This document shows positions 11,240 to 24,600 of a DNA stretch of 64,000 nt, piece by piece. Origin of the DNA: Meandrina meandrites (lineage: Eukaryota; Cnidaria; Anthozoa; Scleractinia; Meandrinidae). Numbering within the stretch: position 1 is the stretch's first letter; every line of letters begins with the position of its first letter. The stretch spans positions 21,635,437 through 21,699,436 of the forward strand of contig OY855905.1 in the NCBI GenBank assembly GCA_963693305.1, in the 5' to 3' direction. Made by a program: the position numbers and the translations under genes. Below the pieces are notes generated by a model. It saw only the letters and a list, made by a program, of their open reading frames with translations. It was not told the origin of the DNA and ran no database searches.

Positions 11240-11758
11240 CATCAGTCAATTCCAGCAGTGCCCATCCCCCTCTCCCCCCCCCCCCCCCCCCCCCCACCCG
11301 GGCTAACCTCCGGGCATTAGCATTTCTTTAAAACAATTGGCAAATTCCCCGGGGTGGGGATGAAGGAACTGGGCAAATGCCCCGCTCTGGGTTGATTGTT
11401 TTCAATCTCTTGATAGGTGATATAAGAATATAATACAAGTTGTTAGCAATAAAGAAATATCTAAAATTGAGAAAAGATAACTTTAAAAACATCCACAAAC
11501 ATCCGCGAGCTTCTCTAGTCCTTCATGGACTAGCTAATCTGCAACCTAGTCCACGTCTTGACCTATAAACGCCTCCATCACGAATACACAACTCTCTCAC
11601 TCCATGGTTTTGAAACCATGTGTCAAATGCCTGGGGGTCAACCCCAGGTATGCAAATGCCCCACCCTCGGGATGGGCAACATTAGGAAATGCCCCGTGGT
11701 TGCCGGGGGGGGGGGGGGGGGGGGGGGCGGGAATGGGCACTGCTGGAATTGACTGATG
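11240..11758. mobile_element. Foldback MITE with CATCAGTCAATTCCAGCAG termini
   Basis: The ends are about 27-bp inverted repeats, CATCAGTCAATTCCAGCAG.. on the left and ..CTGCTGGAATTGACTGATG on the right. They continue inward into a C homopolymer (about 11273-11295) and a G homopolymer (about 11705-11727), which are complementary across the element. Internal GC-rich blocks are also inverted. A flanking TGCA (11236-11239; TGCA also spans the right border) may be part of the target site. The element sits 10 bp after the stop of the integrase frame. It has no coding capacity. Confidence 0.85.
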
Positions 11759-12071
11759 CATTTATATTCAGGCATAAAGTCTAACCCTAACTGTGAATTT
11801 TGACGTAAAGGGGCTAAAGTTTAAACGGCAGCTTGAAAGTTAGTCACGGTTGATTTGAAGGAAGCTTAATGTAGTGCAGTGACTGAGCTAGACAAATATT
11901 TTTGCGGAGTTTTAATAATCTTGCGAATTGAATTTTTTAGCAAGTTCTTAACATCTTTTAAATGGTGAGGAACAGTGTATTCTGCAGTTACTTTAAACAA
12001 AACTTAAGATGAATTACACCATAAATATAAGCTTAAGTATATAAAGTCTTGCAATATAAAAAACAGCTTAC

Positions 12072-12185
12072 GTTTTCAAGTTGAACGAGAACTTCTGCGG
12101 CTGTGACCTCAATTTCTTCGTCGCTATCGCCGCCTCCGGTGGCTTCTCCACTCATTAAAAAGTCGTCTTCCTCGTTGTGAGCCAT
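12072..12185 (-). CDS. GINS4: GINS complex subunit SLD5 (GINS4), coding exon 1
   Basis: This exon encodes 38 residues starting MAHNEEDDFLMSGEATGG and ending EVTAAEVLVQLEN, followed by a GTAAGC donor. The acidic N-terminus and the (L/V)TPAELIERLE-like helix match animal GINS4, and the product runs in frame into exon 2 (AWTNEKFAPELLES). The start ATG is at 12185-12183. It lies 477 bp from the divergent IDE start codon, an arrangement that suggests a shared promoter. GINS4 acts in the CMG helicase at replication forks, and an E2F-like site in the shared promoter fits S-phase expression. Confidence 0.9.
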
Positions 12186-12662
12186 AGTAATACAACGACC
12201 CACTTTTTATATTTGTTTCAGAGTAGTGCTTTAACTACATATTCGGATTTCAAGGAGAATGAAAATCGGAGCAAACTGCCGCCGCCATGTTGAAAGAAAT
12301 TTGGCGCGAACAATCTTAGTGCCCAGACTATCTCTGTCGTTGATTTCGGCTAATACCCAGTCTTCCTATTCGATAATGGCGGTCTTGAATGGAATTCGGA
12401 ACGGCACTGAAATTCATCTAAACTACATTTGAGGGCTGAATAATTCGTTGTTATCATCACCGACGTGTTTAATTTTTACTTATAAACCACGTCCGAAGTG
12501 TTAGATTTTATTCTATCCAGGATTCCTCACAGTCGACTGCCTTTCAGCAAGCTATATAAAACACTTCGTCATCATTTACTGAACCGGGCTTCCTCGGATC
12601 GAGCTGTACTGCCGGCCGGTAGTATAAATATTTCTGGTGGATTCAATTATCTGGGCTTAAAC
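12186..12662. promoter_or_regulatory. Divergent GINS4/IDE promoter with E2F and YY1-type sites
   Basis: Only 477 bp separate the divergent start codons. A consensus-like E2F site TTTGGCGCGAA lies at 12300-12310. Two YY1-type cores are present: GCCGCCATGTTG at 12281-12292 (minus orientation) and ATAATGGCGGTC at 12373-12384 (plus). No TATA box stands out. A short upstream ORF begins at the ATG at 12376 and stops after 18 codons. It may lie in the IDE 5' leader. Start sites cannot be placed from sequence alone. Confidence 0.7.
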
Positions 12663-15600
12663 ATGGAAGGAATGAAGAAAGTTTATAACGACATTCCAAA
12701 GTCACCCCGCGACGATCGTCTGTATCGAGGTTTAGAATTGAATAACAACATGAAAGTTCTTGTGATCAGTGATCCCTTGACGGATAAATCGGCTGCGGCT
12801 TTGGATGTTCACATCGGTAAGATATTTAAATATGAATGCGATGTTTAATTAATTCTGAGAAAATATTCCTAATGTTGAATTGCTGGAAACTGCACTGCAG
12901 TTTATATTTGGTGTACTTTTTGAAGATCTTTGTGATAAGGATTGGGTGGTGGTGGTGATGGTGGGGTGGGGGGGGGGGGGGGGGGGGGAGGGGGGTGTGC
13001 GGTGTACCGGGAGTTATTTCATGTGTCTACTTGCACAATCCCTACCCTGTTCCCACACCAGAACAATACTGATTAAAAAATAAAGGAAAATTTATTACCT
13101 CTCTGATTTACACTCTTTATTATGACTGTATGGACACACACAAACCTACGAGGACTATAAGTGATAACTGATTTGTGTTTTTTTTCTGGATGGACAATGT
13201 CAAGTTGCACTGAACTGCAGTGGGGGGCCCTATACATGTATTTCTTAACCTACCTGCCAATTCCTGAAACTATAACCAGTAGTGGAGGACTGTCTTCCAT
13301 TTTGCTCTGTTGCGACCTCGGAGTTCATAGCACAGGCCGACACAGGTTGCAAGGCATGATAGTCTTCTAGGAGACTGATATTTCCTGAGCGAGATAGAAA
13401 TACATGTATGGTACTTGCATTTGTATCTTTAAGAGAGCAGTGCTTTCTGTCAGAAACAGGAAACTCTTACTAAGGAAAGATACATGGGATGGAGATAAGT
13501 CCAGTTGCCATGTTTTGTTACAGAAGGAACTTATAGCATGGTTGATTTTGTGTTCTCAAGGTAGTATGAGTGATCCAGCTGAACTACCAGGTCTTGCTCA
13601 TTTCTGTGAGCACATGTTGTTTTTAGGCACAGAAAAGGTGAGAATACTTTCTTAATCCTTTTAATGGGTTTTTACTCACAAAGGAATAATGTAACAGAAC
13701 CAAACTGGAAACTGCACTGAAATCAGAAATGTTCATGTAATAGCAGCGATCAGAACATTTTCTAATCATTGTGATCTTGCTAGTGATTTACTGTGTTAAC
13801 GGCATATGGACTCTCCTAGTAAATGTATTAATTTTGTGATGCCATCACTGGTGAAAACCAGTGAGTAGCATCCATTCAGTAGACTTGAACATGTATCTAC
13901 CGTCAAGTTGACTAATTATTATAAATAAATATAAGTTATACTTCCTGCATTATGCAATTTCATTAGAAATTTAACAATTAATTCTATAAAATTTATTTTT
14001 CTTTTTCCTTTTAGTATCCATCAGAAAATTCATTCACTCAGGTAAGCGTTGTATGCAATAATTATCATGGTAATTGGGTCCAGAATTTTGCATGGCTATT
14101 GCAAGAATCATAACAGGTCTTAATACATGCACTTAATTATGCCCAGGATTGAATGTAAGTATTGCTTTATATTAAGTACTTCATGTTTGACTGGGTTACT
14201 TAACATTTCCATACTACTTTACATTTGACGGAATTAGGTGTGTTTTGGCGAACTTTTATCAGTGAGGACACGTTGTGATGCCTATCATAAAGAATGTGCA
14301 TCTCATCAGCAATATGTCCAGGATTGAATGCTCAGCATGCAATCCTGGACATATCTGGATTCATGCTTGGATGTTCTTCATTTTTCACCTCTTTGATGTT
14401 GCAAAAGAACAGATCAAAAGTCTCTGCTAGCCAATAACATTACTTTTTTCTGATGAGCATGAACTTTTTCATACATTTATTAGTGAATAAAGAATGATTT
14501 TCTTATGGCTTTAAATTTACTTTTCTACCAAATAAGAGCCTCTCTATGGGTACCCATGATCTTTGTTTTCTTCGCAATTTTTTTGCAAATCTTCGGGTTT
14601 TTGTTTTTGACATGGAGAATTTTGGTGGTTACAATTTTCAGCCTTGTAATCGCTTCACGTGGTTTCGTGGCAGTAACAGTAACCTACTGTTGTCAAAATT
14701 GCAGTGAAATGTGGTCAAATGCCCAAAATCAGAAATTACAGATATTTTCTGTAGTGTTTACGAGTTTTGACAGTTTTATATCTGAGTGTTCAATTTAATC
14801 ACGCGAATTGTAGCTCATTACTACAGATCTTCGTTTCAATCTTGAGACCTTCGTTTTGTCCGCGGTGATCTTCGCGTCTTCGATTTCTTCGGAAATACCC
14901 ATAGAGAGGCTCAAATAATAACTGGCAGTGATGGAGAAATTTTACCTTGCAGTTTTTAAGTGAGAATGGTGGAGCTTCCAATGCTTTTACTGGAGGAGAA
15001 CACACAAACTTTTACTTTGATGTCAAACATGAGTGTTTGCATGAAGCATTGGATAGGTATGTTATGGTTCAATTTGTCCAAAGCTAAATTAATTTCCATG
15101 TAAATTCATTATAGCTTTACAGTATTGCACATTATACTGTTACATAGATGCTAAGGTTTTTAGTTGGTATGGAGTAAGAAATGGAATTGTCCCAAAACTT
15201 CTAGGGTAGTCTGGGGGCAGCCCTTCCCCTCCCCCTGGGCAGAAAGTTTTTAAAAATTTATGTTGCAGGGAAGTGATTTCCTTCATTCTGGGCAAGCATT
15301 TGTTGTTTGTAAAAATCGGCTCTAATCTTGCACCCAGATCTCCCATGACCATGGACTGGAAGATCTGGGTATTGGATAGATGAGATCCAGCTGTGATGGT
15401 GAGCATATTGTTAAAATTTGATGATAGTACAACTGGAAGTATATCTCTTCATTAATTTTCCCCTCAAGTTGTAGTATTTTAAGGTATTTTGTCTGAATGG
15501 TGTGCATTAGCACCTAGACAAAGTTTGTCAATGATTAATTTTTGACAACTTGATACTTTTTGGTTACGTTAACTTTCTACAGACTATTGACTTCCCTTTA

Positions 15601-18600
15601 CATTAACCAATCAAAGCACAAGAACTGTAAGAAGTGCAGTTGTCAAATTTCATTATCCCTCTCCAACCACAGGCAACGGCACCACTTCCCTCACTTCTAG
15701 CATTTTGATTGGCCAGTTCAAATGAAAGCCATCAGAAGTTGTCAAAAGATCTCAAAAAATTAATCAAAGAACTTTGTCAAGTGGCAACAATGTGATGCAT
15801 ACTGACAACACTGGAAGTTTCTTGTTTTATTGAAATTTTAGGTTTGCACAGTTCTTCCTTTGCCCGTTGTTTAATTCAGATGCAACAGACAGAGAGGTTA
15901 ATGCTGTTGAGTCAGGTAAACAAAATAAAAGTGTTGACTTCCATGATACATGAATAATAGTTATATAGAGGCCTTATTGTTTTAATTGGTGTAATTTTAT
16001 ATTGTAAAGGTTAGGTAAAGTCTGCATACAAGCCGAGTGGCCCATCAGGCTGGAGCTTATCCCGGTTTTCATAGCATGAAGCAACTAGGAGTATTTCTAC
16101 TCCCCCCTAAATGGGAAGCTAGTCCATCAGGGTATCTCCTAACAGTAAATTTGCCAGTACCCATTTATACTTGTGGGTGGAGAAAGGCACATGAGTATGA
16201 GAATAAAGTGTCAGGGCCATAGGCAGGGGAGTGTGATGGGTGCGTCTGCACCCCTTCATGGGCTGCAAAGGTCCCCTTAATCTGAGAAGGAGAGATAAAA
16301 TGATCCCTCTCAAAAGTGGACTTAAACAACTTGATTTTTCAAAATATCCCAGGAAAATATACCCCAGGGTCTCCCTTAGATGCTCATATGCTTCAGGTGC
16401 TTGCACCCACCCAAGCAAAACCCTGCCTACGGCCCTGAGTGTGTTGCCTCATAGTGCCAATTTTATATTGTAGCAAGTATTATTTGTTTCTAACAGTTGG
16501 CACAGCTGGAGTTATTAATTTAAAATGTCAGTTGATGATTATTTTTAATTAACAATTTTCCCACTTGTGAGAGATTAATATTCTCTTTCGTATGCAGATG
16601 GTGAAGTTTGATAATATTATCAATGATACATTATTTTCTTTGAACTGATGCTCAGTATTTTTTTCCTTTCTGCTGTTTTATCCAGAGCATCATAAAAACC
16701 TGTTGAGTGATTCCTGGAGACTGAATCAGCTAGACAAGTCTTCGGTTGATCCAGCTCATCCTTACAGTAAATTTGGATCAGGTACTGTGTATGTTGTGAT
16801 TTAAGTTTATCTTTAGTTTAATATTTTTCAAACCAGTTTGGTTTTGATTTTTCATTGTCTCATATTCATTACAAAGGGAAATAAATAATTGGTTTGGACA
16901 ATTTTAAACCAATTGAAAGATAAATTTAAACCACAACATATTATGTCGTTATAATATATGATTACAGAGAAGCTTGTCACTAAGAGCCAAGCTACTATGA
17001 GTTTGAATCCCAGCTACTTTGAAACAAAACCACTGGAAAGTGGAAAATACATCAAACAAAAAAAAATCATTGTTATCATCATTGGAAATGAACTTATTTT
17101 CCACAAATATTTTATGACAAATACAATTTAAATGTTTTTGTTCGGATTTGTGGTTGTAGTCCCTTTGCATGTTCTCAAATCATTCTTATAAACTTTGCTG
17201 AGTAGAAGACATTTTTAGGTTGCCGTATACCTTTAGGGGTGTCTCACGTGCAAGCGATATAATTAATTTATTTGGCATGTTTGGATTAAACCATAGATAG
17301 CTATACCCCTATATCAAATGATAAATTATGACCCTTTCTAATAACTAGCAGCCTAAACTAGAGAAAAATTGAGTTTCTTTTCCCACTTCCTAACTTATCT
17401 TCGAAAAACTAATCCTAACAGTATATGTGGGATGTTTCACTTTGTATATTTAACTGACCTACAGCTCCAAGTGACCAGTTATTTCACCACCTTCGTGTAA
17501 AAATATATGTCCTTTATTTTTAATCATGACAGGTAATCAGAGCAATGTAGTTTTATAGTGTAAGGCTGGTTTACCAAGTACACATGACTCAAAGATTTCT
17601 TGTGGACAATCCTAGGTAACAAGCTCACCCTTGAAACCAGACCAAAGGAGAAAGGACTTAGTGTTCGCGATGAATTACTCAAATTTCACAGTTCATCTTA
17701 CTCCGCCAATATCATGGCATTGACTGTTTTAGGCAGAGGTATTGTGTGGTTTAACCAGTAATCAATTAAATAAATAAAAATTATACATGTATTAATATTA
17801 ATTAAGTTCATTTTCATGGAAAAATGTGCCAAAATTTATCCCTTGGAAAACTTATTTGTATTACCTACTGTTGATATTGTACCGACAGTAAATATTACAA
17901 TGTACCTTTAACAGATGCAGATCCAGGAAAAATGGCAACCATTTTCTGATAACATGAGCAATGAAGGCATGAGCCTGTAAGGGTGTCTGGGGGCATGCTC
18001 CCTCTGGAAATTTTTAGATATCGACTCCCTAAATACCATTTCCAGGAATTTTGAGTCACTGGGACAAGGTGCTTACCAATCCCAGCAAAATGGTGGAAAC
18101 CTGTCTGGATCCACTTCTGCTTATAAGGGTATTACATTAACCAAAAAGTCACTGTATTTGAACATTTTGTAGCACCATGTTTTATACTCAGCATCCTGTT
18201 ATGGTTGCATTGTTACATTGTACAAACACAGAAAATATTTTGTTTCTCCAGAAACACTTGATGATCTGACAAACCTGGTTATAAAGCTGTTTTCAGATGC
18301 AGAAGATAAAAATGTTCCGATTCCCAAGTTTCCTGCCCACCCTTATGGTGATGAACAATTGCAGGTGTGGTAATTTGAATTATTTTTATGTTGTGAGGGT
18401 CATATTTACAGTAAAAGCAATGATAACAACGGTAAAGTAATTCTGCCAGAAAGGGCCTGCCCTCAGGTATAGAGGGACAAATATTATTAATCGCAATCAG
18501 TCAACATTTCGGCATCATCTTGATGCCATTCTCAAGACTAAAATAAAATTTAAATAATTATGCGATGTCATTAATTAAAGAGTTTCTAAATTTCCATAAA

Positions 18601-21600
18601 GCAAAAATTCCTAGATGAATGCTTTTGCACGGACAAATTATTAGAAACTCTTTTATTAATGACATTGCATATTTAATTTTATTTTAGTCTTGAGAATGGC
18701 ATCAAGATGATGCCGAAACGTTGACTGATTATGATTATTTTCGCATGTATTTCCTTTCAAAATCGCTTAATAAGAAATTATTGTTAATTTTATTTAGTAA
18801 TGAAGTCTAATTTCTGATAATATTATTCATTTTTTGTTTTAAAGGTAGAATTTAAAGTTGTTCCAATCAAAGATATAAAACACCTAAACATCTCATTCCC
18901 CATCCCTGATGTTAATCCTCACTATGATAGCAAGGTAAGCAAATTTGGTTATCATAGTAATAACCAGCCAATGATCTCTATGGCTCTGTGCATTTGGTTA
19001 TCATAGTAATAACCAGCCTATGATCTCTATGGCTCTGTGCATTTGGTTATCATAGTAATAACCAGCCAATGATCTCTATGGCTCTGTGCATTTGGTTATC
19101 ATAGTAATAACCAGCCTATGATCTCTATGGCTCTGTGCATTTGGTTATCATAGTAATAACCAGCCAATGATCTCTATGGCTCTGTGCATTTGGTTATCAT
19201 AGTAATAACCAGCCTATGATCTCTATGGCTCTGTGCATTTGGTTATCATAGTAATAACCAGCCTATGATCTCTATGGCTCTGTGCATTTGGTTATCATAG
19301 TAATAACCAGCCAATGATCTCTATGGCTCTGTGCATTTGGTTATCATAGTAATAACCAGCCTATGATCTCTATGGCTCTGTGCATTTGGTTATCATAGTA
19401 ATAACCAGCCAATGATCTCTATGGCTCTGTGCATTTGGTTATCATAGTAATAACCAGCCTATGATCTCTATGGCTCTGTGCATTTGGTTATCATAGTAAT
19501 AACCAGCCAATGATCTCTATGGCTCTGTGCATTTGGTTATCATAGTAATAACCAGCCAATGATCTCTATGGCTCTGTGCATTTGGTTATCATAGTAATAA
19601 CCAGCCAATGATCTCTATGGCTCTGTGCATTTGGTTATCATAGTAATAACCAGCCAATGATCTCTATGGCTCTGTGCATTTGGTTATCATAGTAATAACC
19701 AGCCAATGATCTCTATGGCTCTGTGCATTTGGTTATCATAGTAATAACCAGCCAATGATCTCTATGGCTCTGTGCATTTGGTTATCATAGTAATAACCAG
19801 CCTATGATCTCTATGGCTCTGTGCATTTTATGTGAAGGAAAAAAAGGCATGGACTGCACTTTTAAGGTAGACGCAACGTGTGCCTCATTAAATTAAGCTG
19901 TTTTAATTAATAATATTTATAATTATTTCTAAGCAAAAGAGCAAACAGTTGTTTACTAAAGATTTATGTTGTCAGTAGAGATTATAAATTAACGTATCAA
20001 ATCAGAGTCCATTGCCAGTAGCTGTACAGTCAAGTGAATTACAGTTAGTAATAAATTAAAATATTTAATTTCATGAATATGTAAGCCATGATCATCATCA
20101 GTTCCAGAACAGTCCTTATTATCATTGTTATTTCCTTTAGTAAGAGTTATTTAATTTACTTAATAATTATATTTGCAGCCTTGTCATTATATATCTCACC
20201 TTCTTGGTCATGAAGGTAAAGGAAGTTTGCTTTCAGAACTCAAAACAAGAGGTGAGAAGTAACATACAAAACACATAGCATATATTCTTGAATAAGAGCT
20301 TGGGGATTATTTATTTTTTACATCAAAAGGGGGTGGGGTGTGGCAGCAATTTCTTCAACTATTGCTTGTTAGTATAAATCTACTAGCGTTCTATCACAAA
20401 TGCCACGCTCTGATTGGCTACGCTACCCACTATCTATTCTGTGATAGATAGTGAGTAGCGTAGCAGTGTGCCCTTGCTAACAAAATGGCGGCCGTTTCTT
20501 TACGTTTTCGAAGTGTCCGTGAAGAAGATTTAGACAGTTTACTGGTCGAGGCTGTTCCAGAAAAGATTTATACTAAAACAATTAGATTATTCGCTCTCGA
20601 TTTCTATGCTTGATAGTTGACTCGGGCTGTGCCCTCTTCAACTATCACGCGATAGAAATTTCGAGCTCATAATCTAATTGTTTAGTAGAAGTTGTGCTGT
20701 AAGTATTTTGTTTCATTTTCTTAAGTTATTTAATCACAATATAATCACATGTATCAAATATTTGTACTGAACACAAGCTTAATTTTTACTTGTGTTCTCA
20801 AATTTGGTCTTGGTCTCAGAGTTTGACCCATTCCTATCCCAGTTGTGTAAATTTATAAGTTGTGGGGGAGGGGGAGAAAGAAAGAGGAGGTGGTGAGGGG
20901 GGTGGGGGATGGGGCAATTATCTGAGGGAGGTAATTAACAAGAGCCAACCTAGTCCTTGTATTTAGCCCTTTGCTGTAATATTTCATAATGTTGACATTT
21001 GTCCCAACAGGGTGGGTGAATGAACTTGTTGCAGGAGGAGCTGCAGGAGCTAAAGGTTTTATGTTCTTCATCTGTAATATGGAACTTACCACTGAAGGTC
21101 AAGGTAACCATCCTTAGTTAATGTTTAAATCCTTTTGACCACTGCTTTTTACTATTCCTGTTCCACTGCATACTATCTGATTAATTCTATTCTATTTTTA
21201 AGACCATGTCTATGAAATAGTGACCTGTGTATTTCAATACTTGGAGATGTTAAGAAGACAAGAACCCCAGGAGTGGATCTTTAAAGAGTGCCAGGTGCAT
21301 TATTAATATTGATGCTTGTGAGATTTATTTTCTTTCCTTTTTTATGGGGGCGGGGGGCTTTATTTTTGGAAATTTAGCCTTAAAGCCTAGAAGTGTATAG
21401 GAACCGACAGGTTTCATTACATTATTTTATAATTAAAACAATTTGTTAAAATTATGACAAGTTGAAAAAAAAAATGCTTTCATTTACTGGGCCAAAGTTA
21501 TTGTTCATTTAAGAAGTTGACAAATGCACATATCAGATGTCATACATCTTTGTTCCCTAATGATAAAAAGTAACCTTACTCCAAGGACCACCATTTCAAT

Positions 21601-24600
21601 GACGATATGTATGCATAAGTCTTAATGCACAATGGTTTTATTAATAATTTTTAATGCAAGAAATGTTCATTGAATGACAGCTCTTGGTGCCTGTTTTGAA
21701 TGAAGCTCTGACTTATCTTTGTAGGCTCTTGGCGAGGTTAGATTTCAATTTAAAGACAAGGAGAATCCCAGATCCTATGTCTGTTCATTGGCTCGCTGTT
21801 TACACGTGAGTATTGTGCTATTCAGCTACAGTATTGAGTTCATGTCACTGTGACCTCTACAATATGGTCAGCTCTTGTACAGACACTTTGGTCTGTCTCA
21901 TGAAAGGGATGGGGATGCTTGACAGATAATTGAATGAAACCTTTAAAGGGGCTTTGTCGTGGATTTTAACAGATTTTTGAAAGGCCAAAATATATATATT
22001 TCTGTCATAGGAAACCAAAAAATAATGGTGTAATAGCCACATTAGAGCTCTGAAACTGCTAACAAGTGTCTTTCGCTGCAGATGGCCACGATGGAAATGG
22101 ATTGAAACTTAAAAAATTAAGGCTAAACTTTTCAAGTTGTTTCCACGTAATGTTTTTTCATGGGTTAAGTTGCCTACTACTAATTTCAGACTAGTTTAGA
22201 CAAAAAGTCCCCAAAATTCCCATGACATAGCTCCTTTAAAGGAGACTGATCTGGGCGTGGCTCAGCCTTTTTTTCTAATCTACCAGTATAAAATGTACCA
22301 TTCTATGGCTGAGTGGCTCGTCTGCACTTTGTTGATTGTCTTCTGTGATGATTGCATTATTAAGTTTGTTGTGTCTCTGCAGGATTTTGGGGTAGAAGAT
22401 GTCATCCAGGGCCAATTTATAATCAGTCATTTTAAGCCTGACTTGATTAAGATGATTCTTTCATATCTTGTACCATCAAAAGTAAGGTGAGATATTATTT
22501 TGGCTTAAATGGATTTTTTTAAAATTTAGCTTCAAGTAATAGCCATATGATTAAATACACGTAGTAGAAGATTCCTGTGATGAGAATCCAAAACCATCCG
22601 CACAAGAGAAACGCTAAACTTTTAGATAGTAAATAGTTGATATTCTTAAAACTTACCCCTGCCAGAAATCCTGCAAGTTCCCTTTTTAGCTGTGTATTTT
22701 TTTCTTGGTGTTGTTCTTTTTTGATTAAATTTAATGACTGTAACATAAATTATACATGTACTTTGTTATGCCTTACTTATACCTAAGTGTTATCTTGTTC
22801 TTTTCACAGAATAACTTTGATTGCAAAACTTTTTGAAGGTAAAACTAACCTTGTTGAAGAGTGGTATGGAACAGATTACTCTGTAAACAAGATCCCTCAA
22901 AAGTACATAGAGGTTAGTGCACGTCATACATTTCATTGATTGTCTTATTGACGTTTGATAATCAGTATCTGTATGCAAAATCAAAAGAAATAGTTTTTAT
23001 TGTGACTCATTTCATGGCCATCATGAGAAGACTGTGCTGGTACATGTACAAAGTCCTGCATGTCTTGACATTTGTTTGTTTGTTTGTTTTTTGTTTAAAA
23101 TTCAATTTTTAGGAATGGGAGAATGTGATGTTGAATCCCTCTCTGCAACTTCCTGAGGAAAATGAGTTCATTCCCACAGATTTTACAATAAGAGAAAGGA
23201 CCAATGATGTAAGCACACTGTAGAGCTTTAACTTCTAGTGTTAAACGTCTTACTTCTATTCACAGACTGGTCATTTAAGAAAAAAATGAACCATGATAAC
23301 TATTTCTATGACCGGTAAAAAAAAAGCAAAGTCAAATATGTACACTGCTTCAATTCCTAAGTCTGTTTCAAGGTACTTCATTTTGCATGACTTGCGTGTT
23401 GACCTTGACAGGGGCATGTTAAGTGTCTCTGTGTGTTGGAGGGGTGGTTCAAGGGTTCAGGCGTTCCTCATTGCATTTTGGACCTGTGTAACTTTGTGTG
23501 AAATAACGGATTACTTACAGTCAATTCACTACTTTTATGAGGATTTGCAAACTTACTGAAACTTGCCCCGTTGCTCCGTCTACTAAATTTCTTTTCTAAG
23601 CAGTACCATCGAGAATGCTTTTTTACTGATGTGTTTGTTAACCGTTAATTTCTTATTTCTTTGTAGTCTTCACCAGTTCCTAGTCTTATTAAGGTATGCA
23701 ACAATTAACACTTAAAGTTTAACTAAAAAATTGTTTGAGATATTACATGCTCAATTAATCTTTAAAAATATTGGAACAATGCTCTGGTTTTAAAATTATG
23801 TTACTTTGTTTAATTTGTTTTACGTATTGTGTTTAGTACAATCTCTAAGGTTTGATTATCTTTTTCGCACAACGAAAATGAAATTCTACCATAGATGAAG
23901 AGACCTCATAGGGCTACATAACTTATTTTTCCTTTGTTTGCGCCACATTTCCAGAATTCCAAACATCAAACGGTTTTACCCCTGTTTTACCTCTCTGAAT
24001 GTGTTTAATGACTTTGTTCTCATTACACAGGATGACTCGCTGTTGAAAGTTTGGTTTAAACAAGATGACACGTTCCTGTTACCCAAGGCTTGCCTTCTCT
24101 TTGAAATTACAAGGTACCTTGTGCATGGATTTGTTTTTGTGCAGAGTGCTCTTACCAATCACCCACTCAGGCATGATTTCCCCTGCTTGGCACTGGTTGA
24201 ATGCTTCTGTGTTGAGTTCTAATTGGTTCATTCCGTTACTGGTGTTTGTTTTGATTGGTCAGATACGTTGTCTGTAGACAATTAGTGTGAGAAAATTGTG
24301 CTAAAACAAAACCATGGATAGTGGTGAGGTTTATAAACTTTGTTGAAAAGATTAATAACAAAGATTGTCTTTCAGTCACCTCCCTGTAGTAGTGTTCGGG
24401 CAGACGCTATGATTTGCACAAAATATTACGCAGATCTTTGTAGAGCAACCTTACTAGTATGTAACTTTCTGGAACTCGGGCACCGTGAAAGTAAAGTGTC
24501 TTGCCCAAGAACACGACAGAATGGCCCCTGCCAGGTCTCAAACCCGGACCGCTCGATCTGGAGTCCAGCGCACTAACGGATGTCGGTCGTTTCGCCCACA

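Larger units (their letters stand above)
3011..12071 (-). other. GINS4: GINS4 intron 1, enlarged by transposable elements
   Basis: The intron is bounded by a GTAAGC donor at 12071 and an acceptor at 3011-3012 (minus strand). Most of its 9 kb consists of a plus-strand Gypsy retrotransposon body (3568-11230), a nested solo LTR (7945-9574) and a foldback MITE (11240-11758). The retrotransposon is antisense to the host gene, the orientation usually tolerated inside introns. The segments 3011-3567 and 11759-12071 show no recognised coding exon. They may include remnants of the Gypsy LTRs, but I found no convincing direct repeat between them. Confidence 0.9.

Noticed and set aside
12498..12662. IDE N-terminal extension read as starting at 12498
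   Set aside because: The codon at 12498 is GTG, not ATG, and no in-frame ATG occurs before 12663. The CDS was therefore started at 12663; the upstream frame is kept only as a hypothesis.
18943..19824. CRISPR-like array
   Set aside because: The units are directly adjacent with no unique spacers, and the locus is a eukaryotic intron; it is a minisatellite.
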